Shown here: positions 1-8,356 of the stretch, one piece after another
Layout of the letters: each line of letters starts with the position of its first letter
Numbering within the stretch: the first letter of the stretch is position 1
Source: Polynucleobacter necessarius
Lineage (GTDB): Bacteria > Pseudomonadota > Gammaproteobacteria > Burkholderiales > Burkholderiaceae
Direction: 5' to 3'
Length of the DNA: 64,000 nt
Assembly (NCBI RefSeq): GCF_900096765.1
Contig: NZ_LT615228.1
Coordinates: forward strand, 316,669 to 380,668
Notes under the pieces: generated by a model
Databases searched by the model: none
The model's input: only the letters and a program-made list of their open reading frames with translations
Told to the model about the DNA's origin: nothing
Position numbers and translations under genes: made by a program

Positions 1-1
1 T

Positions 2-163
2 TGGTTTGTTTTTGCGCCTCAGTGCCTCTCTACCATTGCCACTGTTAAGCGAGAGACTGGTGGCTGGAAAATCCCAGTCATTATGCTGACTTACCTTTTT
101 GTCTTGGCATACATAGCCTCATTCATTACTTATCAAATTGCTCTGTATTTTGGTCTTGGATAG
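2..163 (+). CDS. feoB: FeoB ferrous iron permease, C-terminal end (partial)
   Basis: The window opens inside a reading frame whose last 53 residues contain WFVFAPQCLSTIATVKRETG followed by a hydrophobic segment and a TAG stop at 161-163. The phrase FAPQC..TIA..KRETG is typical of the C-terminal membrane part of FeoB, the GTP-gated inner-membrane Fe(II) importer. The N-terminal G domain and most of the permease lie outside the window, so nothing can be said about the GTPase motifs. The ending is intact. The next gene starts 46 bases downstream in the same direction. Confidence 0.75.
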   Translation, partial: WFVFAPQCLSTIATVKRETGGWKIPVIMLTYLFVLAYIASFITYQIALYFGLG

Positions 164-209
164 CTGGGCGCCAAACATAAATTCCCAACTCTAGTTAAAC
201 TCTTGCATC

Positions 210-1007
210 ATGAAGATGCCAGCGACCTCCATTACTCGATTTATTTCCAAGCTCTCATTTTTGCTTGCGATTGCAGCCGCTCCCTCGGTCTCTATGGCTG
301 TTTTACAGGACGAGATTCAGGTCTACGACGATGAAATCAATGCCAAGGGCGAGTCTAGCTTAGAGCTTCACGTTAACAGCACGCCGCGCGGATTACAGAC
401 GCCAACATATCCTGGTGAAGTTATGAATAACAATGGCGTGCGTATTACTCCAGAATTAGCTTATGGCCTTGGCCACGATCTAGAAGCAGGTCTATATATC
501 TCATACGTTAATTACAACAATCAATTTCAGTATGCAGCTACAAAGGCTCGTTTAAAGTGGTTGCCGATTCGAGAAGATAAGGGCGACGATTTTTTTGCTG
601 GCGTGAACTTTGAAGTTGCTAATGTGCAACCCCAGTTTGAAGAGTCCCGATATAACGGTGAAGCCCGCTTTATTATCGGTAAGCATTTTGATGAGTGGTT
701 ATTCTCATTTAACCCCATTATTGATATGCCGCTTTCACAGCCGTATGTACATCAAGCGCCTTATTTTTCGACGGCGACTCGCCTATCGCGAGAAGTGATT
801 CCTGACTTGGCGCTAGGGGTGGAGTATTACTCGAACTTGAGGCAAATTAATCAGCCGATTGTTTACCCCAATACTCAGCAGTTGGGATTTCTGATGATGT
901 ACTACGACGGTAAGCCAATCGCCTTTCAGGCGGGGGTGGGGAAGGGGTTTACTAATAGCACTGACTCGTTAACGCTGAAAGCTATCTTCTCAATCCCGCT
1001 TCCCTGA
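210..1007 (+). CDS. Exported protein, probable outer-membrane beta-barrel, unknown function
   Basis: A 265-residue protein with an N-terminal signal peptide (hydrophobic LSFLLAIAAAPSVSMA, cleavage probably near residue 30). The mature part alternates polar and aromatic residues in short strands (for example GLYISYVNYNNQFQYAATKARLKW) and ends in a strand-like segment, as expected for a small barrel or a periplasmic beta-rich protein. No catalytic motif is visible. It follows feoB by 46 bases but there is no other hint of an iron role. It converges on the minus-strand DUF6152-like gene with a gap of only 8 bases. Function unknown. Confidence 0.75.
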   Translation: MKMPATSITRFISKLSFLLAIAAAPSVSMAVLQDEIQVYDDEINAKGESSLELHVNSTPRGLQTPTYPGEVMNNNGVRITPELAYGLGHDLEAGLYISYVNYNNQFQYAATKARLKWLPIREDKGDDFFAGVNFEVANVQPQFEESRYNGEARFIIGKHFDEWLFSFNPIIDMPLSQPYVHQAPYFSTATRLSREVIPDLALGVEYYSNLRQINQPIVYPNTQQLGFLMMYYDGKPIAFQAGVGKGFTNSTDSLTLKAIFSIPLP

Positions 1008-1015
1008 TCAATGTA

Positions 1016-1465
1016 TTACTTCTGATCACGCTCCTCTAGGTTGGCACTTTCTTGAGCGCGGATATCGGCTGTATAGAACTTCCCGCTATCTGTCAGGGTG
1101 ACTTTCTTCAAGTAGCCGCCTTTATTGCCATTGCGCAATGGATAGAAGTCCACAGATACTTTGTCACCAGCTTTTACAGAGTTTCTGGTCCAGCCGCCAG
1201 CGCGAGTCAGATTGCCTGGGCTAGAGACTTCCATAATCCACAGTGCTGGGGTATCGCCAGCCTTTGGGGTATCGCCAGCCTTGAGTGTGCCCTCAACAAA
1301 GATTCCAACGTGTGGATTAGTCCACTGTACTTCTTTAACAACACCAGTGATGGTCACGATCTTATCGCGATCAAACATAGTGGTGGCATGGTGAGCAATC
1401 GCTAAAGCCGATAGGGATACAGTAATTGCAAATGCCGCTAATTTGCTAATGAGAGGTAATTTCAA
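1016..1465 (-). CDS. DUF6152-like exported protein
   Basis: A 149-residue protein with a signal peptide ending near SALAIAHH. The mature start HHATTMFDRDKIVTITGVV and the following WTNPHV are characteristic of the DUF6152 group of small periplasmic proteins of unknown function. Residues KAGDTP occur twice in tandem, encoded by an 18-bp direct duplication at about 1248-1283. It keeps the frame and lies in what should be a surface loop. This is the last gene of a minus-strand cluster with an exported protein and two DUF6644-like membrane proteins; such genes often travel together in proteobacteria. Family assignment is by motif memory. Confidence 0.7.
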   Translation of the reverse strand: MKLPLISKLAAFAITVSLSALAIAHHATTMFDRDKIVTITGVVKEVQWTNPHVGIFVEGTLKAGDTPKAGDTPALWIMEVSSPGNLTRAGGWTRNSVKAGDKVSVDFYPLRNGNKGGYLKKVTLTDSGKFYTADIRAQESANLEERDQK

Positions 1466-1498
1466 GATAGTTTCTCCTGGTAAGGTATTTGCAAAGAA

Positions 1499-2330
1499 TT
1501 ATTGCGGAGGAATGCGATTTCCGCCAACATCATATTGAACGGGCACAAAAATATCATTACCACGCGCATCTTTGCCTGGGGCAAATGAGCCTTCTAAGCA
1601 CACACCCTCAACGATGTCGTATTTACGCGCGCGCTGACGAAAGTAAATGCGTGTAGTTTTCCAAGGCTTGGTAAGCACATTGGGGGCAATGATTTCAATA
1701 TCATCATGCAACTCATCTTTGCCCACCAAGTGAATGCCGCTCAATGATGCGCATATCGCCATTGTTTGGAACGCCAGCTGCTTCACTGATTGCTATATAA
1801 GCTTGAGGTACAACACCAATGGTATCAACCACTAGGGTATCGCCATCCCATTTACCAATCGAGTGACCATGAAAGGTTGGATCCGGATCATCCGGATGGG
1901 GGCGTCCATCGGTGTAAATGCGACGTAAACGATTGCCATCAGACTCGCCAAGCAAAGTCACTCTGCCGGGTGTAAAGAGGATTTCCATTGCATTGTGGGT
2001 CACTAGCATCCAAGCTGGCATAGCTTCAGGCAAGCAATTGACGAATAGTGGAGGAGGTCTACCAGCCTTTTCTTCAGCAAGCTGAAATTGAATTAATTCA
2101 TTGGCAGCAGGAGTCCAGGGCGGCATATTGGTTTTGGCCTGGCGATCTTGATCGGTAATTTTGGGATTCCAGACCCCGCTCCAGTCTGGAAGCTTAGCTA
2201 AGTTAGCCCAGTCCTTGGCTGTTGGCGGTGGATTAATAATGGGTTTAGTTGACTGCGCAGATGCGCTCTGAATGAAGCCGATACTTAAGCTGGATGCCAT
2301 CATTAGGTAAAGCAATGTTTTTTTCATCAT
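1499..2330 (-). pseudogene. Exported protein of unknown function, frameshifted
   Basis: The first part (from ATG at 2330) encodes a signal peptide (SLSIGFIQSASAQ) and a domain with DWSGVWNP, FTPGRVTLL and DGRPHPDDPDPTFHGHSIG; it stops early, after GDMRIIERHSLGGQR. A second frame picks up exactly there as IHLVGKDELHDDIEIIAPN and runs to PVQYDVGGNRIPPQ at 1499. Joining them at about 1740-1745 gives one protein of about 275 residues, so a single-base indel breaks the gene. It sits between the DUF6152-like gene and the DUF6644-like pair and probably shares their transcript. Function is unknown; the intact version looks like a periplasmic protein. Confidence 0.7.
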
Positions 2331-2342
2331 CCCCTCTTTTGA

Positions 2343-2852
2343 TTATGAAACTGTAAAAAAAACTGGCTCTAAAGTGAAGCCGATCCAGCGACCGCAGACA
2401 ATGATGCTGATCCAAAGCGCAAGCGAGAGCGCACCAGAAATGCGTGCAGGTAAAGGTAGTTGCTGATAGTGATTCCAGCTATCAAGATTTTTTCCAATGA
2501 TGAACTGAAAGCACATCATGTTGATACCAGCCAGTCCAAGCAAAATAATCTTGGAAATGAAATACCAATTTTGGCTATAACTTAATGCATTGGATGTAAA
2601 CAGAATTGCTCCAGTTACAGCGGCTACTAAAAAAGCCATCCAGGTAATGGGCAGCAATTCTTTGCTGATATTACTAATGGGGCGATTAATAGCGCGCACG
2701 CCAATGAGACGCAGGTCAACCAAGGCGATTGAGCCTAGAACAAGTGTTACTGCTAAGACATGCAAACTCTCAATCCAGGGAAAGAGTAATTCATTTTCAC
2801 GAATGGTTTGGGCAATTGGATTGCCATGAATCAAAATCAGAATGTTATTCAT
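2343..2852 (-). CDS. DUF6644-like integral membrane protein (copy B)
   Basis: A 169-residue membrane protein with about four hydrophobic helices. It has the early signature WIESLHVLAVTLVLGSIALVDLRLIG and a C-terminal LSLALWISIIVCGRWIGF. Both recur in the neighbouring upstream gene, so the two are paralogues from a tandem duplication. The conserved His in the first helix pair (ESLHV) and the terminal GRWI motif look functional, possibly a cofactor or redox site, but this is inference. It lies 12 bases upstream of the frameshifted exported gene in the same direction. No experimental function is known to me. Confidence 0.7.
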   Translation of the reverse strand: MNNILILIHGNPIAQTIRENELLFPWIESLHVLAVTLVLGSIALVDLRLIGVRAINRPISNISKELLPITWMAFLVAAVTGAILFTSNALSYSQNWYFISKIILLGLAGINMMCFQFIIGKNLDSWNHYQQLPLPARISGALSLALWISIIVCGRWIGFTLEPVFFTVS

Positions 2853-2879
2853 AAGGTTGTAGTTTGTAGAGGTGGCTAT

Positions 2880-3365
2880 TTAGGCGTAAGCGATCCAGCG
2901 TCCAGCCGCTACTATTCCAACCCACAAGGCAAGTGAGATCACTGCGAGAAGGCGAGTGGTGATATCGGCAGGTTGATCAGAAGTGTTATCGCGCCATTTT
3001 CTTTGTAGCCCAACAGTTATCGCAATCACTACGACCAACATCAACATTTTTTGCTGAAATGCAAGATTGGTTAAAGAGCGGGCTGGTTCGCCCACAATCA
3101 TGATGCTGCCAGAGATAAGTAATACCGGCAGAGCGTACCAAATGAGATGTGAATAGCGATTGACTACTGTACTAATTGGCTCACGTTGACCATGAAGCCC
3201 TAAGGCTCGCAAGTTAATCATGAGAACGGTAATTAAGAGAGTGGCAATCGCCAATATATGAATCGATTGCAACGTTGGCACTATCCAAAAATAGTTTTGT
3301 ATCGCCTCATTCAAGGTGGTGTGTTCTAGTGCAGTGCAAAAGGCGAGTAATTCAGATTGGGCCAT
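2880..3365 (-). CDS. DUF6644-like integral membrane protein (copy A)
   Basis: A 161-residue membrane protein, first gene of the minus-strand cluster. It shares with the next gene the pattern TLQSIHILAIATLLITVLMINLRALG and the ending LALWVGIVAAGRWIAYA, with about four predicted helices. The His of QSIH aligns with that of ESLH in the paralogue. ATG at 3365 opens the frame and the region 3366-3443 to the divergent Bug gene must hold promoters for both directions. Paralogue pairs of this family next to DUF6152 suggest a membrane complex with a periplasmic partner. Confidence 0.7.
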   Translation of the reverse strand: MAQSELLAFCTALEHTTLNEAIQNYFWIVPTLQSIHILAIATLLITVLMINLRALGLHGQREPISTVVNRYSHLIWYALPVLLISGSIMIVGEPARSLTNLAFQQKMLMLVVVIAITVGLQRKWRDNTSDQPADITTRLLAVISLALWVGIVAAGRWIAYA

Positions 3366-3443
3366 GGTCTCTAATAATTTATTTATTATTTAGAAGATCA
3401 GTTTATATTACCTAAACAATTAAAAAATTGACTGGAGACAACT

Positions 3444-4436
3444 ATGATTAGCATCCGAAAACCCTTGGGCAAATCCTTGGCAATTTTTGCTGCAGTTGCA
3501 GCATTTTTATCGCACCCGCTTAGTAGCTTGGCAGCAGATCCTTTTCCTAATAAACCTATTAAGATTATTGTGACAGCCTCTCCAGGTGGCACCACTGACA
3601 TTTCTGCTCGCGCTTTATCCGATGTGTTGGGTAAGGAGCTTGGGCAAAGCGTCATCATTGAGAACAAAGCTGGTGGCGCAGGCATTATTGGTATCCAGGC
3701 ACTCTTAGCAGCTCCTCCTGATGGTTACACGATTGCTATGGGCAATATTGGACCGAATGCCATCAATTACAGTCTCTACAAAAATCTGCCATATAAGATG
3801 GAGGATATGGAGCCCATCACCATTGTGATTGCCAACCCCAATGTCTTGGTTGTTAATCCAGAGGTGCCTGCAAAAACCGTTGCGGAGTTAGTTGCCCTAG
3901 CTAAAGCTAATCCAGGTAAATACTCTTTTGCATCTTCTGGACGTGGTCAGTCTATTCATATGTCTGGTGAGTTATTTAAGACTCAGGCTGGTATCGACAT
4001 CATCCACGTTCCCTATAAAGGTGCTGGCCCAGCCTTAGCCGATCTTTTGGCGGGTCAGACTACGATGATGATTGATAACCTGCCCAGTTCCATGCAATAC
4101 ATCAAGTCTGGAAAGTTGCGCGCCTTAGCAGTGACCAGCAAGAATCGTGTAGCTGAGTTGCCAGATGTTCCAACGATGATTCAGTCGGGCTATCCGAATT
4201 TTGAAGTGACTGCTTGGTTTGGATTATTTGCTCCTGCTGGAACACCAAAGCCAGTGATTAATAAACTCTATGCCGCAGTTAAAAAAGCACTTGAGACCCC
4301 TGAGATTAAGCAGCGCTGGAAAGATTTGGGTGGATGGGCTGTTGGTGATACTCCTGCAAATACCAAGATTTTTATCGCTGCAGAAAAGAAAAAATGGGAG
4401 CAGGTTGCGCAGCAAGCCAAAATTGAGGCGGAATAA
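3444..4436 (+). CDS. Bug/TctC-family tripartite tricarboxylate transporter substrate-binding protein
   Basis: A 330-residue periplasmic binding protein. The signal peptide ends near SHPLSSLAA, followed by the family pattern FPNKPIKIIVTASPGGTTD, VIIENKAGGAGIIG, SGRGQSIHMSGELFK and VPYKGAGPALADLLAG. These loops bind a carboxylate ligand through backbone and water contacts in the Bug family. No tctA/tctB membrane genes are adjacent, as is common for Bug proteins in Burkholderiales, so the ligand cannot be named. A TAATG overlap couples it to the HAD gene. RBS CTGGAG lies upstream of ATG 3444. Confidence 0.9.
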   Translation: MISIRKPLGKSLAIFAAVAAFLSHPLSSLAADPFPNKPIKIIVTASPGGTTDISARALSDVLGKELGQSVIIENKAGGAGIIGIQALLAAPPDGYTIAMGNIGPNAINYSLYKNLPYKMEDMEPITIVIANPNVLVVNPEVPAKTVAELVALAKANPGKYSFASSGRGQSIHMSGELFKTQAGIDIIHVPYKGAGPALADLLAGQTTMMIDNLPSSMQYIKSGKLRALAVTSKNRVAELPDVPTMIQSGYPNFEVTAWFGLFAPAGTPKPVINKLYAAVKKALETPEIKQRWKDLGGWAVGDTPANTKIFIAAEKKKWEQVAQQAKIEAE

Positions 4437-5146
4437 TGTTGAAGGGGTCTAAGCCATTGCCCAAGGTTTTGGCCTTTGATGTCTTTGGCACGGTGGTAGA
4501 TTGGCATGGCTCTATTGCGGCTGAGGCGGCTCGCCTTCAGTTACCAGTTGACCCGAATGCATTTGCTAGCGCATGGCGAGATGGCTATAAGCCGGCGATG
4601 GCTAGAGTGCGCTCCGGAGAATTGGGGTGGATCAAGATTGATGATCTACATCGTATGATTTTGGATCAAGTGCTGCTCGAGTTTGGGATTCATTTTTTAA
4701 CCGAGCAGCAAAAGCATGATCTCAATTTGATCTGGCATCGCCTACGTCCTTGGGCTGATTCGGTAGAAGGGCTAAATCGCCTGAAAGAGCAATTCACGAT
4801 CGTGACTTTATCAAACGGCAATCTCAGTCTCCTAACCAATATGGCCAAGAATGCGAGCTTGCCTTGGGATCTGATCTTGTCGGCCGAGGTCTTTCGACAT
4901 TACAAGCCCGATCCAGAGACTTATTTGGGGGTTGCTGCGATTTTTGATGTTAAGCCAGAGGAGGTAATGCTGGTTGCAGCACATAAAGATGATTTAGCGG
5001 CTGCACATCGACATGGTTTGCAAACCGCTTTTATAGAGCGCCCCGCTGAATTTGGACCCACCCATCAGCGCGATGATTTAGACCCAGAAGAATGGGTGGA
5101 CTATCATGCAAAAGACTTTAATGCGCTAGCAGATATTCTGGGTTAA
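4436..5146 (+). CDS. HAD-superfamily (S)-2-haloacid dehalogenase-type hydrolase
   Basis: A 236-residue soluble enzyme. Motif I is FDVFGTVVD with the nucleophile Asp15. Motif II is TLSNGN (Ser126), the motif III lysine is Lys157 in HYKPDPETY, and the acidic motif reads VAAHKDDLAAA (Asp186/187). The VAAHxxDL phrase is a hallmark of type II haloacid dehalogenases rather than phosphatases. The expected reaction is hydrolytic dehalogenation of 2-haloacids, though many such homologues act on other substrates. The start overlaps the stop of the Bug gene by one base (TAATG), implying translational coupling; possibly the binding protein delivers a related carboxylate. Confidence 0.85.
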   Translation: MLKGSKPLPKVLAFDVFGTVVDWHGSIAAEAARLQLPVDPNAFASAWRDGYKPAMARVRSGELGWIKIDDLHRMILDQVLLEFGIHFLTEQQKHDLNLIWHRLRPWADSVEGLNRLKEQFTIVTLSNGNLSLLTNMAKNASLPWDLILSAEVFRHYKPDPETYLGVAAIFDVKPEEVMLVAAHKDDLAAAHRHGLQTAFIERPAEFGPTHQRDDLDPEEWVDYHAKDFNALADILG

Positions 5147-6141
5147 TCAGCTTTAACATTCGCATCTTTAATTACCTTGCTCCACATATTAAGTTCTCGG
5201 GTGATGCGTTTACTCGAGTCTGCTGGAGAAAGATAGTTCACGTAAACACCTGCTGCTAGCATACGCTCTTGCACATCAGGTCGCTGCAAGATGGTTTTGA
5301 TATCAGCACTCAATTTATCAATGATGGGCTTAGGTGTTCCTGCTGGCGCTTGAATGCCAAACATGCTGACCACATCAAAATTAGGTAAGCCTGTGGCTTC
5401 GGTCACTGTTGGTGCATCCGGTAACTGACTAATACGTTTGGCGGTAGTCACCGCAAGAGGGCGTAATTGTCCGGCCTGAATAAACTGCAAAGCAGCTGGC
5501 ACAGTCTCTGACATGCAGAGCACTTGACCGCCAACCAAGTCTGTCATGGCAGGACCGCTTCCCTTGTAAGGAACATGGAGCAAATCTAGGCCTAGCTGAA
5601 AGCGAAACATTTCCATAGCTAGTCGTTGTGGGGCGCCAGCGCCTGAGGAGGCGAAGGTGAGTTTTCCGGGATTGGCTTTAGCGTACGCAATGAACTCTTT
5701 CATATTCTTGACGGGAACTGAAGGGTTCACCACAAACACCAACGGCACAACGCCAACAACAGCAACCGGTGTGAAATCTTTTTCTAAGTTGTATTTAATG
5801 CGATCTTTATCTAGGTTGGCATTAATCGCATGGGAGGTTAATGCGCCCATCAATAGGGTATAGCCATCTGCCGGTGATTTGGCGACCATATCAGCGCCAA
5901 TATTGCCGCTATCCCCGGCGCGGTTATCTGGAACCATTTGTTGCCCTAATGTTTTTGAGAGCTCTTGCGCCATGATGCGTCCAATGACATCAGTAGCTCC
6001 ACCTGGGGGATAAGGAATGACTAATCGTATGGGCTTATCCGGATAATTTTTGCTGGACAAGTTGCTTTGGGCAAAGATCGGGCTTGTTAGAAATAGGGTG
6101 CAGAGAGCTGCGCCAAACCATATTGCTTGTGACTGTCTCAT
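5143..6141 (-). CDS. Bug/TctC-family substrate-binding protein
   Basis: A 332-residue periplasmic binding protein with a signal peptide ending near LTSPIFAQS. Family landmarks are YPDKPIRLVIPYPPGGATD, MVPDNRAGDSGNIGADMVA, SSGAGAPQRLAMEMF and VPYKGSGPAMTDLVGG. It converges with the HAD gene, overlapping its end by four bases. A second carboxylate-scavenging protein within 2 kb of the first fits the expansion of this family in Burkholderiales. Ligand unknown; no membrane components nearby. Confidence 0.9.
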   Translation of the reverse strand: MRQSQAIWFGAALCTLFLTSPIFAQSNLSSKNYPDKPIRLVIPYPPGGATDVIGRIMAQELSKTLGQQMVPDNRAGDSGNIGADMVAKSPADGYTLLMGALTSHAINANLDKDRIKYNLEKDFTPVAVVGVVPLVFVVNPSVPVKNMKEFIAYAKANPGKLTFASSGAGAPQRLAMEMFRFQLGLDLLHVPYKGSGPAMTDLVGGQVLCMSETVPAALQFIQAGQLRPLAVTTAKRISQLPDAPTVTEATGLPNFDVVSMFGIQAPAGTPKPIIDKLSADIKTILQRPDVQERMLAAGVYVNYLSPADSSKRITRELNMWSKVIKDANVKAD

Positions 6142-6248
6142 GATATCTTTTTCAGTATAGGGTTGAACTGCTTGCTGTCATTATCTACAGAAATGGAGTT
6201 TCTGCGCTAGGTCAATGAAATGCCGTGAACCCTAGATACAATCAAAAC

Positions 6249-6530
6249 ATGATCCTAGAGCCACACCATATTGAAATTATTGGCTACTGTGCGGCCTTTT
6301 TAACCACAGTGGCCTTTTTACCCCAGGCGATTCAATCCTGGCGCACTCGTGATTTATCTGGCATTTCCTTGGGAATGTATTCTTTATTTACGGCAGGGGT
6401 TGGTCTATGGCTGGTTTACGGTCTCATTATTGAAAAATGGCCCCTGATTTTGGCAAATAGTCTGACCTTTACGTTGGCGCTGAGCATTCTTCTTCTCAAA
6501 TTACGTCATACTGCTAAACAAGAAAAATAA
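6249..6530 (+). CDS. SemiSWEET-type sugar transporter
   Basis: A small three-helix membrane protein of 93 residues from ATG 6249; a GTG eight codons upstream is less likely. The PQ-loop motif is VAFLPQAIQSWRTRDLSGIS, followed by helices GMYSLFTAGVGLWLVYGLI and LILANSLTFTLALSILLL. SemiSWEETs dimerise to make a six-helix uniporter for sugars. The length and the single PQ-loop repeat match the family. It stands alone between the Bug gene and the FAH-family gene. Confidence 0.85.
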   Translation: MILEPHHIEIIGYCAAFLTTVAFLPQAIQSWRTRDLSGISLGMYSLFTAGVGLWLVYGLIIEKWPLILANSLTFTLALSILLLKLRHTAKQEK

Positions 6531-6578
6531 ATTTAATCAGCAATAAATTTAATCAGTATTTCATAGAAAGGTTTTTTC

Positions 6579-7271
6579 ATGAGTTCCGCTTACGTTATCG
6601 AACCACCGTCACAGATATCTTTGCCAGTGACTGGCGACACCCGTCGTTTTGCTGTCAATCGCATTTATTGTGTGGGCCGTAATTATGCTGATCATGCTCG
6701 TGAGATGGGTCATGATCCAGATCGAGAGCCACCATTCTTTTTTATGAAGCCTGCCAACTCGATAGTGGCTGATGGTAAAGATATGGCTTATCCCAAGCTA
6801 TCAAATGATGTACATCATGAAATTGAGATGGTGGTTGCTATCGGTAAAGGCGGCGCCAATATTCCTGCAGATCATGCGCTTGATCACGTGTACGGATATG
6901 GTGTTGGTCTGGATATGACTAGACGTGATCTACAGGGTGAGGCAAAGAAGATGGGCCGTCCATGGGATACCGGCAAAGCTTTTGATCAATTTGCACCCTG
7001 TGGCGAGATTACGCCTGCAAGTCAATATGGCCATCCAAGCCAAGGAGAGATTAAGTTGTTGGTCAATGGCGAGGAGCGTCAGTCAGGTGATCTCAATCAA
7101 TTGATTTGGAATGTTCCTGACACCATTGCTTATTTATCCACGCTATTTACTTTGGAGCCAGGCGATTTAATTTTCTCTGGCACACCAGCAGGTGTAGGTC
7201 CTGTGAAAAAAGGTGATGTATTAGAGGGAAGTGTTGCAGGATTGAAAAATCTCACAACCAAAATTGTCTAA
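6579..7271 (+). CDS. Fumarylacetoacetate hydrolase (FAH) family protein
   Basis: A 230-residue enzyme. Metal ligands are in HHEIEMVV (Glu81, Glu83) and GLDMTRRDL (Asp112), with the FAH signatures CVGRNYADHAREMG, GRPWDTGKAFDQFAP and SGTPAGVGPVKKGDVL. The RRDLQ..AKKMGRPWDTGKAFD segment is typical of the fumarylpyruvate/maleylpyruvate hydrolase branch, which cleaves a C-C bond in 1,3-diketo acids of the gentisate pathway. No gentisate dioxygenase or isomerase is adjacent, so the substrate is inferred only. GAAAGG upstream of ATG 6579 is a fair ribosome site. Confidence 0.85.
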   Translation: MSSAYVIEPPSQISLPVTGDTRRFAVNRIYCVGRNYADHAREMGHDPDREPPFFFMKPANSIVADGKDMAYPKLSNDVHHEIEMVVAIGKGGANIPADHALDHVYGYGVGLDMTRRDLQGEAKKMGRPWDTGKAFDQFAPCGEITPASQYGHPSQGEIKLLVNGEERQSGDLNQLIWNVPDTIAYLSTLFTLEPGDLIFSGTPAGVGPVKKGDVLEGSVAGLKNLTTKIV

Positions 7272-7305
7272 TAAATCCGTCGACCATCTGAGAACAATCA
7301 GTCGA

Positions 7306-8085
7306 CTACTTGCCTACCCATTTGGGTGGGCGACCTTCGAGGAAGGCATTCACACCTTCTTTAAAGTCTTGGCTGTTATAAGTCTCACGCATGAGATCTG
7401 TGCAGTCAGGTAAGTTGTTCTGTAAAATGCGCGCCAAAACAATCTTGCTTGCTTTCTGGGTAATGGGAGCCAGGCTTGCTAACTTCTGCGCCAAAGTGTC
7501 TACGGCCCGATTGATTTCCTGCGCTTCACAAGTAGCATAGAGATAACCTAATGCCAATAATTCTGGTGCTTTAATCAGTTCGCTGGTTAAAAGCATTTTC
7601 TTGACCATCGGTATGCCAAGATGAGCGCTAATTCAAGCGAGGTTGCTTGGTGATAGACAATTTCCTAAGGTGCGCGCTACCGGAATGCCAAAGCGAGCCT
7701 CTGTTGTGGAGATGCGAAAATCACATGCGGTTGCAATTAATAGGCCACTGCCTACAGCAAGGCCCTCGATTAATGCAATTGTTGGTATTGGTAACTCTTG
7801 TAGTGATTTAAAAATATGATCAACGGCGACTTCATAAGCCTCATCTTTTGGTAAATCAATAAACTGTTGGATATCACTGCCAGAAACAAAAGCTTTATCA
7901 CCAGCCCCTCTAAAAATAGCCACCCGAATTTCTGGTTTAGACGCCAAGGAGTCGCAGATATTTTTGAGCTCCTCGTACATCGGCCAGGTCATGGCATTGC
8001 GTGCTGCAGGATTGTTAAAGGTGATTCGCGCGATTGGCCCATCAATACTCAGGTCTAGGCAAGGAGGAGTGGGGCTGGTAGTCAT
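7306..8085 (-). pseudogene. Enoyl-CoA hydratase/isomerase family gene with premature TGA
   Basis: The reading frame from ATG 8085 encodes a crotonase-fold protein: ARITFNNPAARNAMTW, FRGAGDKAFVSGSDIQQF and IEGLAVGSGLLIATACDFRI. After LGNCLSPSNLA it meets TGA at 7633-7635. The same frame then continues as ISAHLGIPMVKKMLLTSELI through FLEGRPPKWVGK to 7306. One C-to-T change (CGA Arg to TGA) would account for the break; there is no frameshift. The oxyanion-hole region is before the stop, but the C-terminal helices needed for trimerisation and the active site are after it. The truncated protein is probably inactive unless the stop is read through. Confidence 0.85.
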
Positions 8086-8191
8086 GAGCCCATTCTAAAC
8101 AAAAGCTTGCTTGCTCTAAAGAGACCCCTTTGGGGCTACAGATTTAGAGTTTTAACCGAGTTTCATATGTCCTGCGCTAGAATTTTGTTCT

Positions 8192-8350
8192 ATGTACATG
8201 TTTCTACCATTTCTGACTGCTTTTATCGGACTTGTCTTTGTCTGGTTTGAGAAGCGCCTTGCCGGCCTTACGTTGTTGGCGATTACGGTCGCAATTCTGA
8301 TGATTTGGTTCCGCTTTCATGCAACCTCACATCTCAACATTAGCCTGTAG
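8192..8350 (+). CDS. DUF5993-like small membrane protein
   Basis: A 52-residue protein beginning MYMFLPFLTAFIGLVFVWFE and ending WFRFHATSHLNISL. It has two hydrophobic segments separated by KRLAGL. The N-terminal YMFLPF, the FRFHAT phrase and the tail match the small DUF5993 proteins found immediately upstream of a DsbB variant. It ends six bases before the dsbB start, so the two are almost certainly co-transcribed and may act together in periplasmic thiol oxidation. Function unknown. Confidence 0.75.
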   Translation: MYMFLPFLTAFIGLVFVWFEKRLAGLTLLAITVAILMIWFRFHATSHLNISL

Positions 8351-8356
8351 GATCTC

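Noticed and set aside
1052..1405. Plus-strand open frames within the DUF6152-like gene
   Set aside because: Two overlapping antisense frames without ribosome sites; the minus-strand protein has a signal peptide and family motifs.
7268..7306. GTCGAC inverted repeat between the FAH-family gene and enoyl-CoA hydratase
   Set aside because: Only 6 bp arms with a 16-base loop and no T-run; insufficient for a terminator or operator call.
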